Part shown: positions 8,049-16,013 of the stretch, piece by piece
How positions within the stretch are numbered: the first letter of the stretch is position 1
Layout: every line of letters begins with the position of its first letter
Assembly: GCA_021805985.1 (NCBI GenBank)
Contig: JAJZDN010000024.1
Location: 1 to 49,082 of the forward strand
Reading direction: 5' to 3'
DNA from: Planctomycetota bacterium
GTDB taxonomy: Bacteria; Planctomycetota; Phycisphaerae; WQYP01
Length of the DNA: 49,082 nt
The notes under the pieces: generated by a model
What the model was told of the DNA's origin: nothing
What the model saw: the letters and a program-made list of their open reading frames with translations, nothing else
Database searches by the model: none
Made by a program: the position numbers and the translations under genes

Positions 8049-9239
8049 TCATACCGTATCTAGAATGTCGATGCACGGAAATCCGCGACCTTCCATAAAT
8101 TCCAGGCTTGCTCCTCCGCCCGTGGACACGTGCGACACTTTGGCAGCCAGGCCAAACTGCTCGATGGCTGCTGCGGAATCACCACCGCCTATGATGGTCG
8201 TGGCTCCATGCCCCGTAATTTCCGCCAAGCTTTCCGCCACAGCCCGGGTTCCCGCCTGGAACGGCTTTTTCTCAAAGACCCCCATGGGGCCATTCCATAC
8301 CACTGTGCGGGCGGATCGAATCCGATTCTTGTAATCGGCAATTGTTTTGGGGCCAATGTCCAGACCTTCTTTGTCATCCGGTATTTTGCCTTCCACCACC
8401 GCCGTGACGGCTGTATCAGAAATTTCCGATGCCACGACCGTATCCATTGGCAAGACCAGTTTGCCTTCACCCTTCGCCAGCAGATCGGCCGCCAGATTTA
8501 CCTTATCCCGTTCCGCCAGAGACTTGCCGATCAGCTTACCTTGCGCCAGAAAAAACGTGTAGGCCATCGCGCCGCCGATGAGGATGGTGTCGGCCTTTCG
8601 CAGCAGATTTTCAATGACGGCAATCTTATCGGAAACCTTCGCGCCACCGAGGATTGCAATAAAGGGGCGATTGGGATGATCCAGCGCCTCACCAAGAAAC
8701 TTCAACTCTTTTTCAATCAGGAATCCGATGACGCGCTTACCCGACCCCAAAATCTCGGCCACACCATACGTAGAGGCATGTTGCCGATGGGCCGTACCAA
8801 AGGCGTCATTACAATACAGATCTCCCAACTTGGCCAACTGGGCCGCAAAGGCCGGATCATTTTTTTCCTCACCTTTATGGAATCGCGTATTTTCCAGCAC
8901 CACCACATCGCCGTCGGCCATTTGGGCAACCATTGCTTCCGTTGCGGGGCCAACGCAATCCGGTGCAAGCTTCACATTCTTTTTTAACAAAACGCCGAGA
9001 TGTTCCGCCGCCGGCTTAAGAGAAAACTTCGCCTCCGGGCCGGACTTGGGCCGCCCGAGATGGCTCATCAAAACCGCTTTTCCGCCGCGTTTGATAATAT
9101 TTTCAATGGTCGGCATCGCTGAAACAATTCGGCGATCATCGGTAATTTTTCCGGCCCCATCCAATGGGACATTAAAATCCACACGCACCAATACCCGTTT
9201 ACCTTTAACATCCAACTGGGAGATTGTTTTCTTTGCCAT
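8049..9239 (-). CDS. pgk: Phosphoglycerate kinase
   Basis: Glycolytic enzyme transferring phosphate between 1,3-bisphosphoglycerate and ADP. The 396-residue bilobed protein shows the substrate motif [29 protein letters not shown], the hinge region GGAKVSDKI and, in the C-terminal nucleotide domain, [24 protein letters not shown] and [13 protein letters not shown]. It is complete and of normal length. It starts a minus-strand block. A 166-bp gap separates it from rpe, so it may or may not share a transcript with the genes downstream. Confidence 0.97.
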   Translation of the reverse strand: MAKKTISQLDVKGKRVLVRVDFNVPLDGAGKITDDRRIVSAMPTIENIIKRGGKAVLMSHLGRPKSGPEAKFSLKPAAEHLGVLLKKNVKLAPDCVGPATEAMVAQMADGDVVVLENTRFHKGEEKNDPAFAAQLAKLGDLYCNDAFGTAHRQHASTYGVAEILGSGKRVIGFLIEKELKFLGEALDHPNRPFIAILGGAKVSDKIAVIENLLRKADTILIGGAMAYTFFLAQGKLIGKSLAERDKVNLAADLLAKGEGKLVLPMDTVVASEISDTAVTAVVEGKIPDDKEGLDIGPKTIADYKNRIRSARTVVWNGPMGVFEKKPFQAGTRAVAESLAEITGHGATTIIGGGDSAAAIEQFGLAAKVSHVSTGGGASLEFMEGRGFPCIDILDTV

Positions 9240-9404
9240 GTTTCTTCCTGCTTCCTGAACATACTATTATCCCACCACCAACCGGCGGTGCGGAATCAAG
9301 TTGGTATGCTAGGAAATACCTATCAAGCGGTCAAGCGACAGGATGCGGCAATGACATGATGCGATAATGGCCGTCCCGAGTATATTTCCGTTAGAATTCC
9401 GGCC

Positions 9405-11042
9405 ATGAAGGATGTAGTGACAAATTCCTCTACGGGCACAGATAAACAAAATCACGGCATTATGCCATTGCACCGCCCATCGCCGCGCCGCCGGATACTG
9501 GTATTGGCTGCCGGATTCGCGATTCTACTGGTGCTGCTGCAGATTTGGCAGTTGCCCCGAATTGCCGGTTGGACGTTTTTTTCATTCTTTGATCCCGGCA
9601 CCGCATTGAAAGGCGATTTGCTGATTTCCATGGGAATGAAGCCGGCGATTGATTTTGGCTACACCCACGGTTTAGCCAGCTTAATGGTGGCCCACTGGGG
9701 TTTTGTGATTCTCGGCCGCACGCCCACGGCTTATCTGCTGATGACAGCGCTCATGGAAGTGCTCATGGCTGTGATGATCGCACGCTTCGCAGTCGCCATG
9801 AAATTATCACGCCCGGCGTTGGCATTTTTATTTATCGCACTGCCCATAGCGATTATGCCGTGCTATCTCACACTCACCCACCCGCTCGAGGCATTACTAC
9901 TGCTCTGGGCTATCGCGGAACAAGCTGTCGGCCGGCGGCCCCGCGCATTGGCAATCTGCACCGCGTGCGTATTTGTTAAACCATCCATGGCCTATGTATA
10001 CGGTTTGCTGCTTCTGATCTGGACGATTATAGAGTGTTACCGCCATGAGTGCCGCTGGTCGGGGCTGCTGCGCCGCACCGCCCCCGCGATGGTAACCGGT
10101 GTACTGATGGCCGCAGCGATGATTTGGCGATTTGGAATTCAATCACTGCTTTTAACCATCGTGCCGATCACCGGAATGCGCACCTACAAAGATACGCATT
10201 TTGGCTTTTTTTCCGGCAGCGGTTTGCGGTTCTGGTCGCCAGCTTTTCACCCGTGGTATTACTATATTATTACCCCGGCGGGGATTTGGCTGGCGATGTC
10301 CGCGATACTGCTATGGGTTCTGCTGATACGCGGATTGCGGCAAAGAAACCCTCCAGAAAATATCGGCAAGAGGCATTATGTTGGCGGCCTGATCACCGAT
10401 TGGGTCCATGCGCCCAGCCGTTTCATGGAAACAGCGCTTTCTATCGGCATCATGCATATTGCTTTCGTATTGGGCTTTTACGGATGGAAATATGCCTGGG
10501 AATATTATTCTTATTTGCCGGTTCTGTTTACAACTCTGGTAATCACCCGCTGCCGGGCCAGACAGATGCAGTTCGCGTTGGCAGTGGGAATTATGGCGCT
10601 TTGCAGTCAGGTGCGCAATGCAGGCCTGACGTTCTGGTGTTGGCAAAACAAAACGCGCGACCAGCAAACCGGATATTTATGGGCCTATCCCAACCAAGCG
10701 GCACAATGGCAGTACGTCTGCCGGAAGGTGCGGGGCCATCACACGTTGATACTTTCCAACGGCTATTTGCCATGGATGCCCAAAGGCATGACCATGCCCT
10801 TAAGCTGGTTTCCCGAACCGGGAATTCCCACGGCCATAGAAATGCGACGGCTTAAAAGCGAAGCGTTGGCAGCACATTATATTGTGGTACGGCGCGAATA
10901 TGGGAAGTTTGGCTTATGGGTTAATCCGGCCTTCGCCTCAGTTCGCCACAGATTTTCGCTGCGGTGGCAAGGGCAATATTTTTCGATTTGGAAAATTAAT
11001 GCTTCTCCAACCACTGCTGGTAGTTCAGCCGCGGCATATTGA
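9405..11042 (+). CDS. Polytopic membrane protein, possible GT87/GT39-like glycosyltransferase
   Basis: 545 residues with roughly ten hydrophobic helices, starting after a basic segment (PSPRRRILVLAAGFAILLVLL). The region after the first helix (FFDPGTALKGDLLISMGMKPAIDFGYTHGL) has an acidic residue and a DF-Y-GL pattern. This resembles the first loop of polyprenyl-phosphate-dependent membrane glycosyltransferases. The C-terminal 120 residues are soluble and lie outside the membrane helices. I cannot name the family firmly, so glycosyltransferase is a suggestion. Met20 is an alternative start. The 3' end overlaps the convergent flavin reductase gene by 47 bp. Confidence 0.6.
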   Translation: MKDVVTNSSTGTDKQNHGIMPLHRPSPRRRILVLAAGFAILLVLLQIWQLPRIAGWTFFSFFDPGTALKGDLLISMGMKPAIDFGYTHGLASLMVAHWGFVILGRTPTAYLLMTALMEVLMAVMIARFAVAMKLSRPALAFLFIALPIAIMPCYLTLTHPLEALLLLWAIAEQAVGRRPRALAICTACVFVKPSMAYVYGLLLLIWTIIECYRHECRWSGLLRRTAPAMVTGVLMAAAMIWRFGIQSLLLTIVPITGMRTYKDTHFGFFSGSGLRFWSPAFHPWYYYIITPAGIWLAMSAILLWVLLIRGLRQRNPPENIGKRHYVGGLITDWVHAPSRFMETALSIGIMHIAFVLGFYGWKYAWEYYSYLPVLFTTLVITRCRARQMQFALAVGIMALCSQVRNAGLTFWCWQNKTRDQQTGYLWAYPNQAAQWQYVCRKVRGHHTLILSNGYLPWMPKGMTMPLSWFPEPGIPTAIEMRRLKSEALAAHYIVVRREYGKFGLWVNPAFASVRHRFSLRWQGQYFSIWKINASPTTAGSSAAAY

Positions 11043-11631
11043 AGCGATCCCGGGAGCGCACATACGTTGCCGGAGCACCCATGCGCCCGATCGGGTGGAA
11101 CGCTTCGGTACGAATATGCTTTTTGTCCGCATCGTAGATTTCATCGGCAATCCGCAAATGTACGATCTGGCCGATGAAGACAATATTTTCTCCGATCTCA
11201 ATATCTTGCACCCGACGGCATTCAAAACTTGCCGCAGATTCCGCTATATGGGGCACTTTCACTTCTCTTCCTGCGGTACACGTTAAACCGATTTTTTCCA
11301 CTTCACTGGTGCCATTGGGGAAATCCACGGAACATTCGTTCATCTGTTCCACCAGTTCTTCGGTTACCAGATTCACCACAAATTCACCGGTGCTCCGAAT
11401 ATTTAACGCGGTATCTTTCGGGGTATGGCTTCCGGGTCGCCGCCCGATCCCAACGGCCAGAATCGGCGGTTCAGCGCCAAGCATATTAAAAAAACTAAAG
11501 GGTGCCGCGTTAATAACTCCTGCCGCATCTATACTGGTAATCCACGCAATCGGCCGCGGCACGATCAAATTGGTCATGAGTTTATAAGAAAACAAATAAT
11601 CCGTTTGAGTAATATTAAATTCCACGGGCAT
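10996..11631 (-). CDS. Flavin reductase family protein (DIM6/NTAB, FMN-binding split barrel)
   Basis: Members bind FMN and reduce flavin or act as small oxidoreductases in the cytoplasm. The sequence has the family core LIVPRPIAWITSIDAAGVINAAPFSFFN, PPILAVGIGRR, KDTALNIRSTGEFVVNLV and the C-terminal ECRRVQDIEIGENIVFIGQIVH. I place the start at the second in-frame methionine (11631). A GGAG sits 7 nt before it, and the first 12 residues of the longer ORF are not family-like. This gives 211 residues, the usual length. It is convergent with, and overlaps, the membrane protein gene to its left. The substrate is unknown. Confidence 0.85.
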   Translation of the reverse strand: MPVEFNITQTDYLFSYKLMTNLIVPRPIAWITSIDAAGVINAAPFSFFNMLGAEPPILAVGIGRRPGSHTPKDTALNIRSTGEFVVNLVTEELVEQMNECSVDFPNGTSEVEKIGLTCTAGREVKVPHIAESAASFECRRVQDIEIGENIVFIGQIVHLRIADEIYDADKKHIRTEAFHPIGRMGAPATYVRSRDRFNMPRLNYQQWLEKH

Positions 11632-11810
11632 AAAACTCCATAATGTCTTACCAAGATACTCTACCATAATATCTTAGCCGCCAAGATCCCCCTCTCGCCA
11701 CAATCCAAACTGGCGATCCTTTCGGCGATGCCTTCGTTGCCCCACCGCAGGCCAGAGCCATACAATACTCCACAAGAGTTACGAACTGCCCAACGGCACT
11801 GGAGTGTACA

Positions 11811-12458
11811 TTGTTTGCTTTAATACTCAATCCACACGATACGATCCGCACGCTGGCATATATCCGTCTGGGTGCCAAGTTTCCCAAGTCAGTCAGTGCG
11901 ATCATTTTTGAAAATCATTGGGCCATCTGGGCTGCAATGTTTCTGGTTTCCGCCGCTGTGATCTGGCGGGGCATTAATACCCAACAGGCCGTACCGCGCA
12001 ATATCGGAGGCATCATTTTAGCTGTCGCTATCGTTTGGATTGTCACTGCGGCACTGGTGGTAACTCCGCATGAACGTCTGGTGAATGCCAATGATGCGAT
12101 CATCAGCGCGGCCGCACACGATGATGTTCCATCCATCATGCACTATATTTCACGACGTGCTACCTTTGGCCAGTGGAACTATGCCCAAATTCAATCCGGC
12201 CTGGCGGATCGACTGAAATCGGCCCATATCACTGGCAACATTATTCGATCCATGACCGTGGAGATGCGGGGTGATCAAGCCGTTACGCGTATGGTTATCT
12301 GGACCAGCACCCGCGATTACGGCCCGGTAATTACCTCCTGGCGATTTATCTGGCAGGATCACCTCCGACCAGGGAATTGGCGCATTATGGAAGTTGATTT
12401 ACTGGCGATCAATGGCCACCGCGCAAGGCCGGGGGCCGTGATTCCCATGCCGCGATAG
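11811..12458 (+). CDS. Hypothetical protein with two N-terminal membrane helices
   Basis: A TTG start at 11811 with GGAG 6 nt upstream opens a 215-residue protein. Hydrophobic segments lie at about residues 35-52 (HWAIWAAMFLVSAAVIW) and 64-84 (GGIILAVAIVWIVTAALVV). The extracytoplasmic C-terminal part (about 130 residues: ANDAIISAAAHDDVPSIMHYIS, then WRFIWQDHLRPGNWRIMEVDLL) resembles the cone-shaped NTF2/SnoaL-like fold in pattern. I cannot establish that without a profile search. It is convergent with the aldo/keto reductase gene, 25 bp away. No function is assigned. Confidence 0.6.
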   Translation: MFALILNPHDTIRTLAYIRLGAKFPKSVSAIIFENHWAIWAAMFLVSAAVIWRGINTQQAVPRNIGGIILAVAIVWIVTAALVVTPHERLVNANDAIISAAAHDDVPSIMHYISRRATFGQWNYAQIQSGLADRLKSAHITGNIIRSMTVEMRGDQAVTRMVIWTSTRDYGPVITSWRFIWQDHLRPGNWRIMEVDLLAINGHRARPGAVIPMPR

Positions 12459-12483
12459 CCAAGCTGGCTTATCACCTGGGCTA

Positions 12484-13473
12484 TCAATAAGGCCCGCGAA
12501 TGTTTGCGGCAATATCCGTTGCGTACAATTCCCGCAAATGTTTATGCAACGAAGCCGGCAGGGGAGAAAGATCGCTGGATTTGGCATTATTCAGCGCCTG
12601 CTGTGGCTTGGACGCGCCGGGAATAACCGTTGTTACAGCGTCATGGTCCAGGATCCAACGAATGGCGAATTCTGCCATGGTTTGATTTTGTGGCACCCAT
12701 GCTTTCAACCGATCCGCAAGTTCCACACCGCGCGAAAATTCCAAACCGGCAAACGTTTCGCCCACATTAAATTTCTCTCCGTTGCGATTGTACGTGCGAT
12801 GGTCACTGGGCGCAAAAGTGGTATCACGTGTGTATTTGCCGGCAAGCAATCCACTGGCCAGCGGCAGCCGCACGATAATGGCGACGCCCTTTTCCTTCGC
12901 CTCGGCAAATAATTCATCAATCGGCTTTTGTCGAAAAATGTTGAAGATAATCTGCAATGAATCACAATCCGGTTGTTGCAGGCATATTTTTGCTTCCTGC
13001 ACAGTTTCTACACTGGCACCAAAATGCCGGATGAGTTTTTCGTCCTTTAATTTTCGCAGCCAGTCAAAAACATGCCCCGCTTGCAGGTGCCGCATGGGTA
13101 TGCAATGCAACTGCGTTAAATCCAGTGCCGCAATGCCCAGCCTTTCAATGGAGCGCAAGGTGCACTCGCGCAGCAGATCGGCCGTGTAGCCATCAGGATA
13201 TCCTTGCAGGCGTCCAAGTTTGGTGGCAATAAATAAAGGCTTTGCACCAGCCGGCCGTGATTTGAGATATTTACCGATCAGCATTTCGCTTCGGCCGCTG
13301 CCGTAAACATCCGCTGTATCAAAAAAGGTAACACCGGTCTGATCGGCGGCTTGAAGAATCTCCATCGCCCGCTGTTCCGGCACATCCCCCCAATCAGCGG
13401 CACCAAGCTGCCAGCAACCTAATCCAATTTCCGAAATACTGGCCCCAATCCGACGTGAACTGCGATACTGCAT
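12484..13473 (-). CDS. Aldo/keto reductase
   Basis: NAD(P)H-dependent oxidoreductase with the AKR TIM barrel. Visible motifs are RRIGASISEIGLGCWQLG, FFDTADVYGSGRSEMLIGKYL with the catalytic Asp and Tyr, FIATKLG with the catalytic Lys, and LDLTQLHCIP (the usual His is present). The C-terminal VTTVIPGASKPQQALNN binds the cofactor. The ORF extends 100 residues further upstream, but that part is read out of a dispersed palindromic repeat. The start at 13473 has AGGAG 9 nt upstream and begins MQYRSSRRIG, like its relatives. The protein is 329 residues. The substrate is unknown. Confidence 0.9.
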   Translation of the reverse strand: MQYRSSRRIGASISEIGLGCWQLGAADWGDVPEQRAMEILQAADQTGVTFFDTADVYGSGRSEMLIGKYLKSRPAGAKPLFIATKLGRLQGYPDGYTADLLRECTLRSIERLGIAALDLTQLHCIPMRHLQAGHVFDWLRKLKDEKLIRHFGASVETVQEAKICLQQPDCDSLQIIFNIFRQKPIDELFAEAKEKGVAIIVRLPLASGLLAGKYTRDTTFAPSDHRTYNRNGEKFNVGETFAGLEFSRGVELADRLKAWVPQNQTMAEFAIRWILDHDAVTTVIPGASKPQQALNNAKSSDLSPLPASLHKHLRELYATDIAANIRGPY

Positions 13474-13611
13474 AGATAAATTCTCCTGCCTGAAATCACC
13501 GGCTTCATAATAATACAAAACCATGAAATGCGGCAGCGCGTGCTCCGATATGGGCGCATCCGTTATATACTCTGGACGCCTTTCGATGGGACCAACGGGC
13601 GTTGGAATCCG

Positions 13612-13680
13612 TTGTACCGCCGGCATCTTGCCTGCATGGGAAATGCGACAAAAGCAAGGGGGATGCCTGCGGTACCTACG
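13612..13680. repeat. Dispersed palindromic repeat, family 1, copy A
   Basis: Opens TTGTACCGCCGGCATCTTG and closes GGATGCCTGCGGTACC, so its two ends are inverted copies of each other. Related copies lie at 15921-15985 and 31071-31136. The copy at 31071 matches the first 30 bases almost exactly. It fills most of the gap between the aldo/keto reductase start and the promoter at 13854. Confidence 0.7.
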
Positions 13681-13853
13681 CTGCGCCCGTCTTCCCAAGC
13701 GAGTATCATCAATTTCCCAGTGGAGTAGACCTGATTGGTAGACACCCCATCCACTCTGGGCGCGGCCGTTCAAGAAAATCGGCGATCCCGAGGCGCGGGG
13801 AGCAGCATGTTTCGCCCGATAATAATATTTTTGATTATTTTTTCATTTTTTTG

Positions 13854-13881
13854 TTGACAGTCTAAGAAACGAGCGTATTCT
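13854..13881 (+). promoter_or_regulatory. Sigma-70-type promoter for the PEP-CTERM gene at 14123
   Basis: A perfect -35 TTGACA (13854-13859) is followed by a 16-nt spacer and a -10 TATTCT (13876-13881). An AT-rich tract (13820-13853) precedes it and could act as an UP element. The implied transcript start near 13888 leaves a 5' leader of about 235 nt. Confidence 0.6.
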
Positions 13882-13887
13882 CTACTG

Positions 13888-14122
13888 CGTCGTGTGGAGA
13901 GGGAGAAATCGGATTTTCTTCCTAAACAAATAATTCAGGGATTGCAGTGGCTTAGCCGCGATCAGCGATTTGTTGCCCGGAAAATTCTCGGTCAGCAGGA
14001 CGGGATTACTGCGCGCCCATTGTTTGTAAATACATATTTGCCGACTACGTGCTTTTTCAGCATGAGGGGTTTGTTGCGCCTTGTGCAAGGTGATTTTAAC
14101 AGTGCTTTGGAGGAATTTTACC
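13888..14122 (+). other. Long 5' leader of the PEP-CTERM gene
   Basis: About 235 nt lie between the predicted transcript start and the GTG start. A 78-codon frame (13894-14130) runs through it but has no family resemblance, no good ribosome site and overlaps the real start. It looks like untranslated leader. I recognise no known riboswitch in it. Confidence 0.35.
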
Positions 14123-15109
14123 GTGACTAAAACTTGGGTTCTCATGCAGGGGCGTAGCATCGCCGGGATGGTGATCGCAGCCACACTGTGGTTGCCAGTG
14201 GCCACGAATAAAACTTTTGCAGCCGTGCAGGATACGCCAATATCGCTGACCAGTTCAAGCTGGAATGCAGACGTGGTGTATGCGTCGGGCTCCAGTGCCG
14301 ACACGGCGGTGGCATTTGATGGCCAATTCGCATGGGATGCGGCCGATGCATTCCTTTACGGGGGCACCTACGTCAATATAAATGCAGGTTTACCAGCCTC
14401 CATGGGTTCATTCACACCCGTGTATACACCCTCTCAGCCAACCAACTTCACCAGTGCGGCCACGAACTCCGTCACCGGATCACATACCGAATTTGAATTT
14501 CAGCCCTTTCTCTCCAACAATGTTAATCTTTTCACCAGCAGTTCACCTGGAGCCACATTGGCGCTTACCACAGCCACTGCTTACGATAGCATCGCAATCC
14601 TGGCCGCCTCGGCGGGGTCCGGAGCCGGTTATGTGCCAGTTAGAATGACTTTGACTTTCGCCAATGGGTCAACGAGTTCGCTAATTCCTTACAGCGTTTT
14701 TGACTGGAGCAAATACGCTGGTGCCTCCGGCAATATGGCTCTTCCGAATCCCGTTGACCGCAGTACCGCTGGCAGCACGCCCACATTAAACACATCGTCG
14801 AAGTTGGACGTCGGTAGCGCAAGCGATTTCCAAATGTACGAAACAGATTTTAACCTGCAAAGCCTCGGCTACTCCAACAATGCCATTACGTCCATCGGCT
14901 TCAGCGCTGCGGCGGGCGGGGATGTTGGCATTTTCGCATTAAGCGGGTACGCCAATCCTACACAACCTCTGCCCGTCCAGCCCGCCGCGCTGGACCCCGC
15001 AGCTCCGCTGCCCGGTTCTATGCCACTGGCTTTATGCGGTGGAACGCTACTGGCCCTGGCCGCCCTCGGCCGACGATTCGCGCGCAATCGGAGACAAATG
15101 ATGCGGTAA
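14123..15109 (+). CDS. PEP-CTERM-like secreted protein
   Basis: The start is a GTG at 14123, chosen because GGAGGAA lies 7 nt upstream. The ORF is open to 14081, but that extension is not signal-peptide-like. The 328-residue product has an N-terminal signal (SIAGMVIAATLWLPVATNKTFA). A Ser/Thr/Ala-rich beta-type body follows with no recognised catalytic motif. The C-terminal sorting tail is PLPGSMPLAL, a hydrophobic helix and the basic cluster RRFARNRRQ. The tail has PLP rather than a canonical PEP. By family knowledge such proteins are processed by an exosortase and placed at the cell surface or in matrix; no exosortase is in this window. It has its own promoter at 13854. Confidence 0.75.
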   Translation: MTKTWVLMQGRSIAGMVIAATLWLPVATNKTFAAVQDTPISLTSSSWNADVVYASGSSADTAVAFDGQFAWDAADAFLYGGTYVNINAGLPASMGSFTPVYTPSQPTNFTSAATNSVTGSHTEFEFQPFLSNNVNLFTSSSPGATLALTTATAYDSIAILAASAGSGAGYVPVRMTLTFANGSTSSLIPYSVFDWSKYAGASGNMALPNPVDRSTAGSTPTLNTSSKLDVGSASDFQMYETDFNLQSLGYSNNAITSIGFSAAAGGDVGIFALSGYANPTQPLPVQPAALDPAAPLPGSMPLALCGGTLLALAALGRRFARNRRQMMR

Positions 15110-15383
15110 GCGTATCCCCGCGTTGACGGCGGCAACGCCATAGTACGTTGCGCGACCGCTGCATATAGCGGGTGCCCCACAGCGAGATTCCCTCGAAGTC
15201 GCATGAGGGTAAGCGGCTGCGCGCAGGCCTGGTAGAGTTCAGAATCTTCCATGTTTTTCAGCCCCGTGCGCGGTGCCACGCGCGGCACGCACGTTCAGAG
15301 GGTTTTACGCCGGTAACTTCTTCGCGTGGCGGGCAATTCGAGTATAGTGTGAGGTGTTGATTACAGGCAAAGGAAACTAATTT

Positions 15384-15854
15384 ATGGCTCTTACGGAAAA
15401 AGACATGGCTCCGGCGTTTTCGCTTCCGGGCACCGATGGCAAAACGATAAGTTTGAAAGATCTCAAGGGGAAAAAAGTGGTGCTCTACTTTTATCCTAAA
15501 GATGACACTCCGGGCTGTACCACAGAGGCGTGCAATTTTCGCGACGGTATTGCGGACTTGGAAAAGGCCGGGGCCGTGGTTCTGGGCGTAAGCCCGGATA
15601 CCGTTGCCAGCCATGAAAAGTTTCGGGCAAAATTCAGCTTGCCCTACGCTCTGTTGGCTGATACCGATCACGCGGTGGCTGAAGGGTATGGCGTCTGGAA
15701 GGAAAAATCCATGTATGGCCGGAAATATATGGGCATTGAACGCACCACGTTTATCATCGACGGCAACGGGGCCATTGCCAAAATTTTCCCCAAAGTAAAG
15801 GTGCCGGATCATCACGCAGAGGTGTGCGCAGCATTGGCAGCGCTGGGAGCCTGA
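15384..15854 (+). CDS. bcp: Thiol peroxidase, Bcp/PrxQ type peroxiredoxin
   Basis: Reduces hydrogen and organic peroxides using thioredoxin. The 156-residue sequence has [23 protein letters not shown]. Peroxidatic Cys45 and resolving Cys50 are spaced CX4C, as in atypical 2-Cys PrxQ. It also has [41 protein letters not shown] and the final KVPDHHAEV. It is complete, cytosolic and of standard length. AAAGGAAA lies 9-10 nt before the ATG. The 274-bp upstream gap holds a GC-rich hairpin near 15266-15294 and no recognisable gene. Confidence 0.95.
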   Translation: MALTEKDMAPAFSLPGTDGKTISLKDLKGKKVVLYFYPKDDTPGCTTEACNFRDGIADLEKAGAVVLGVSPDTVASHEKFRAKFSLPYALLADTDHAVAEGYGVWKEKSMYGRKYMGIERTTFIIDGNGAIAKIFPKVKVPDHHAEVCAALAALGA

Positions 15855-15920
15855 TGCGCGAATCTGCAGGCATCGCTTCATTGGCCACGCGAGTTTCAAT
15901 ACCCGGCTGCAAGCGCAGAC

Positions 15921-15985
15921 GTACCGCAGGCCTCTGGCCTGCTTGGTTGTGCTTCCGATGCAGGCAGGATGCCTGCTTTACAACG
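15921..15985. repeat. Dispersed palindromic repeat, family 1, copy B (diverged)
   Basis: Begins GTACCGCAGGCCTCTGGCCTGC and continues into CAGGCAGGATGCCTGC. It follows the pattern of copies A and C but is more diverged. It lies between bcp and the GH2 gene stop, where a repeated hairpin could also serve as a transcript end. Confidence 0.55.
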
Positions 15986-16013
15986 TCCGTCGCCTGTTGG
16001 TCATGCCCGGTTG

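Noticed and set aside
13474-13773. N-terminal 100-residue extension of the aldo/keto reductase
   Set aside because: It is encoded by dispersed repeat copy A and the family start with a good ribosome site is at 13473.
13894-14130. 78-codon ORF in the PEP-CTERM leader
   Set aside because: It overlaps the GTG start of the real gene, lacks a ribosome site and shows no domain-like sequence.
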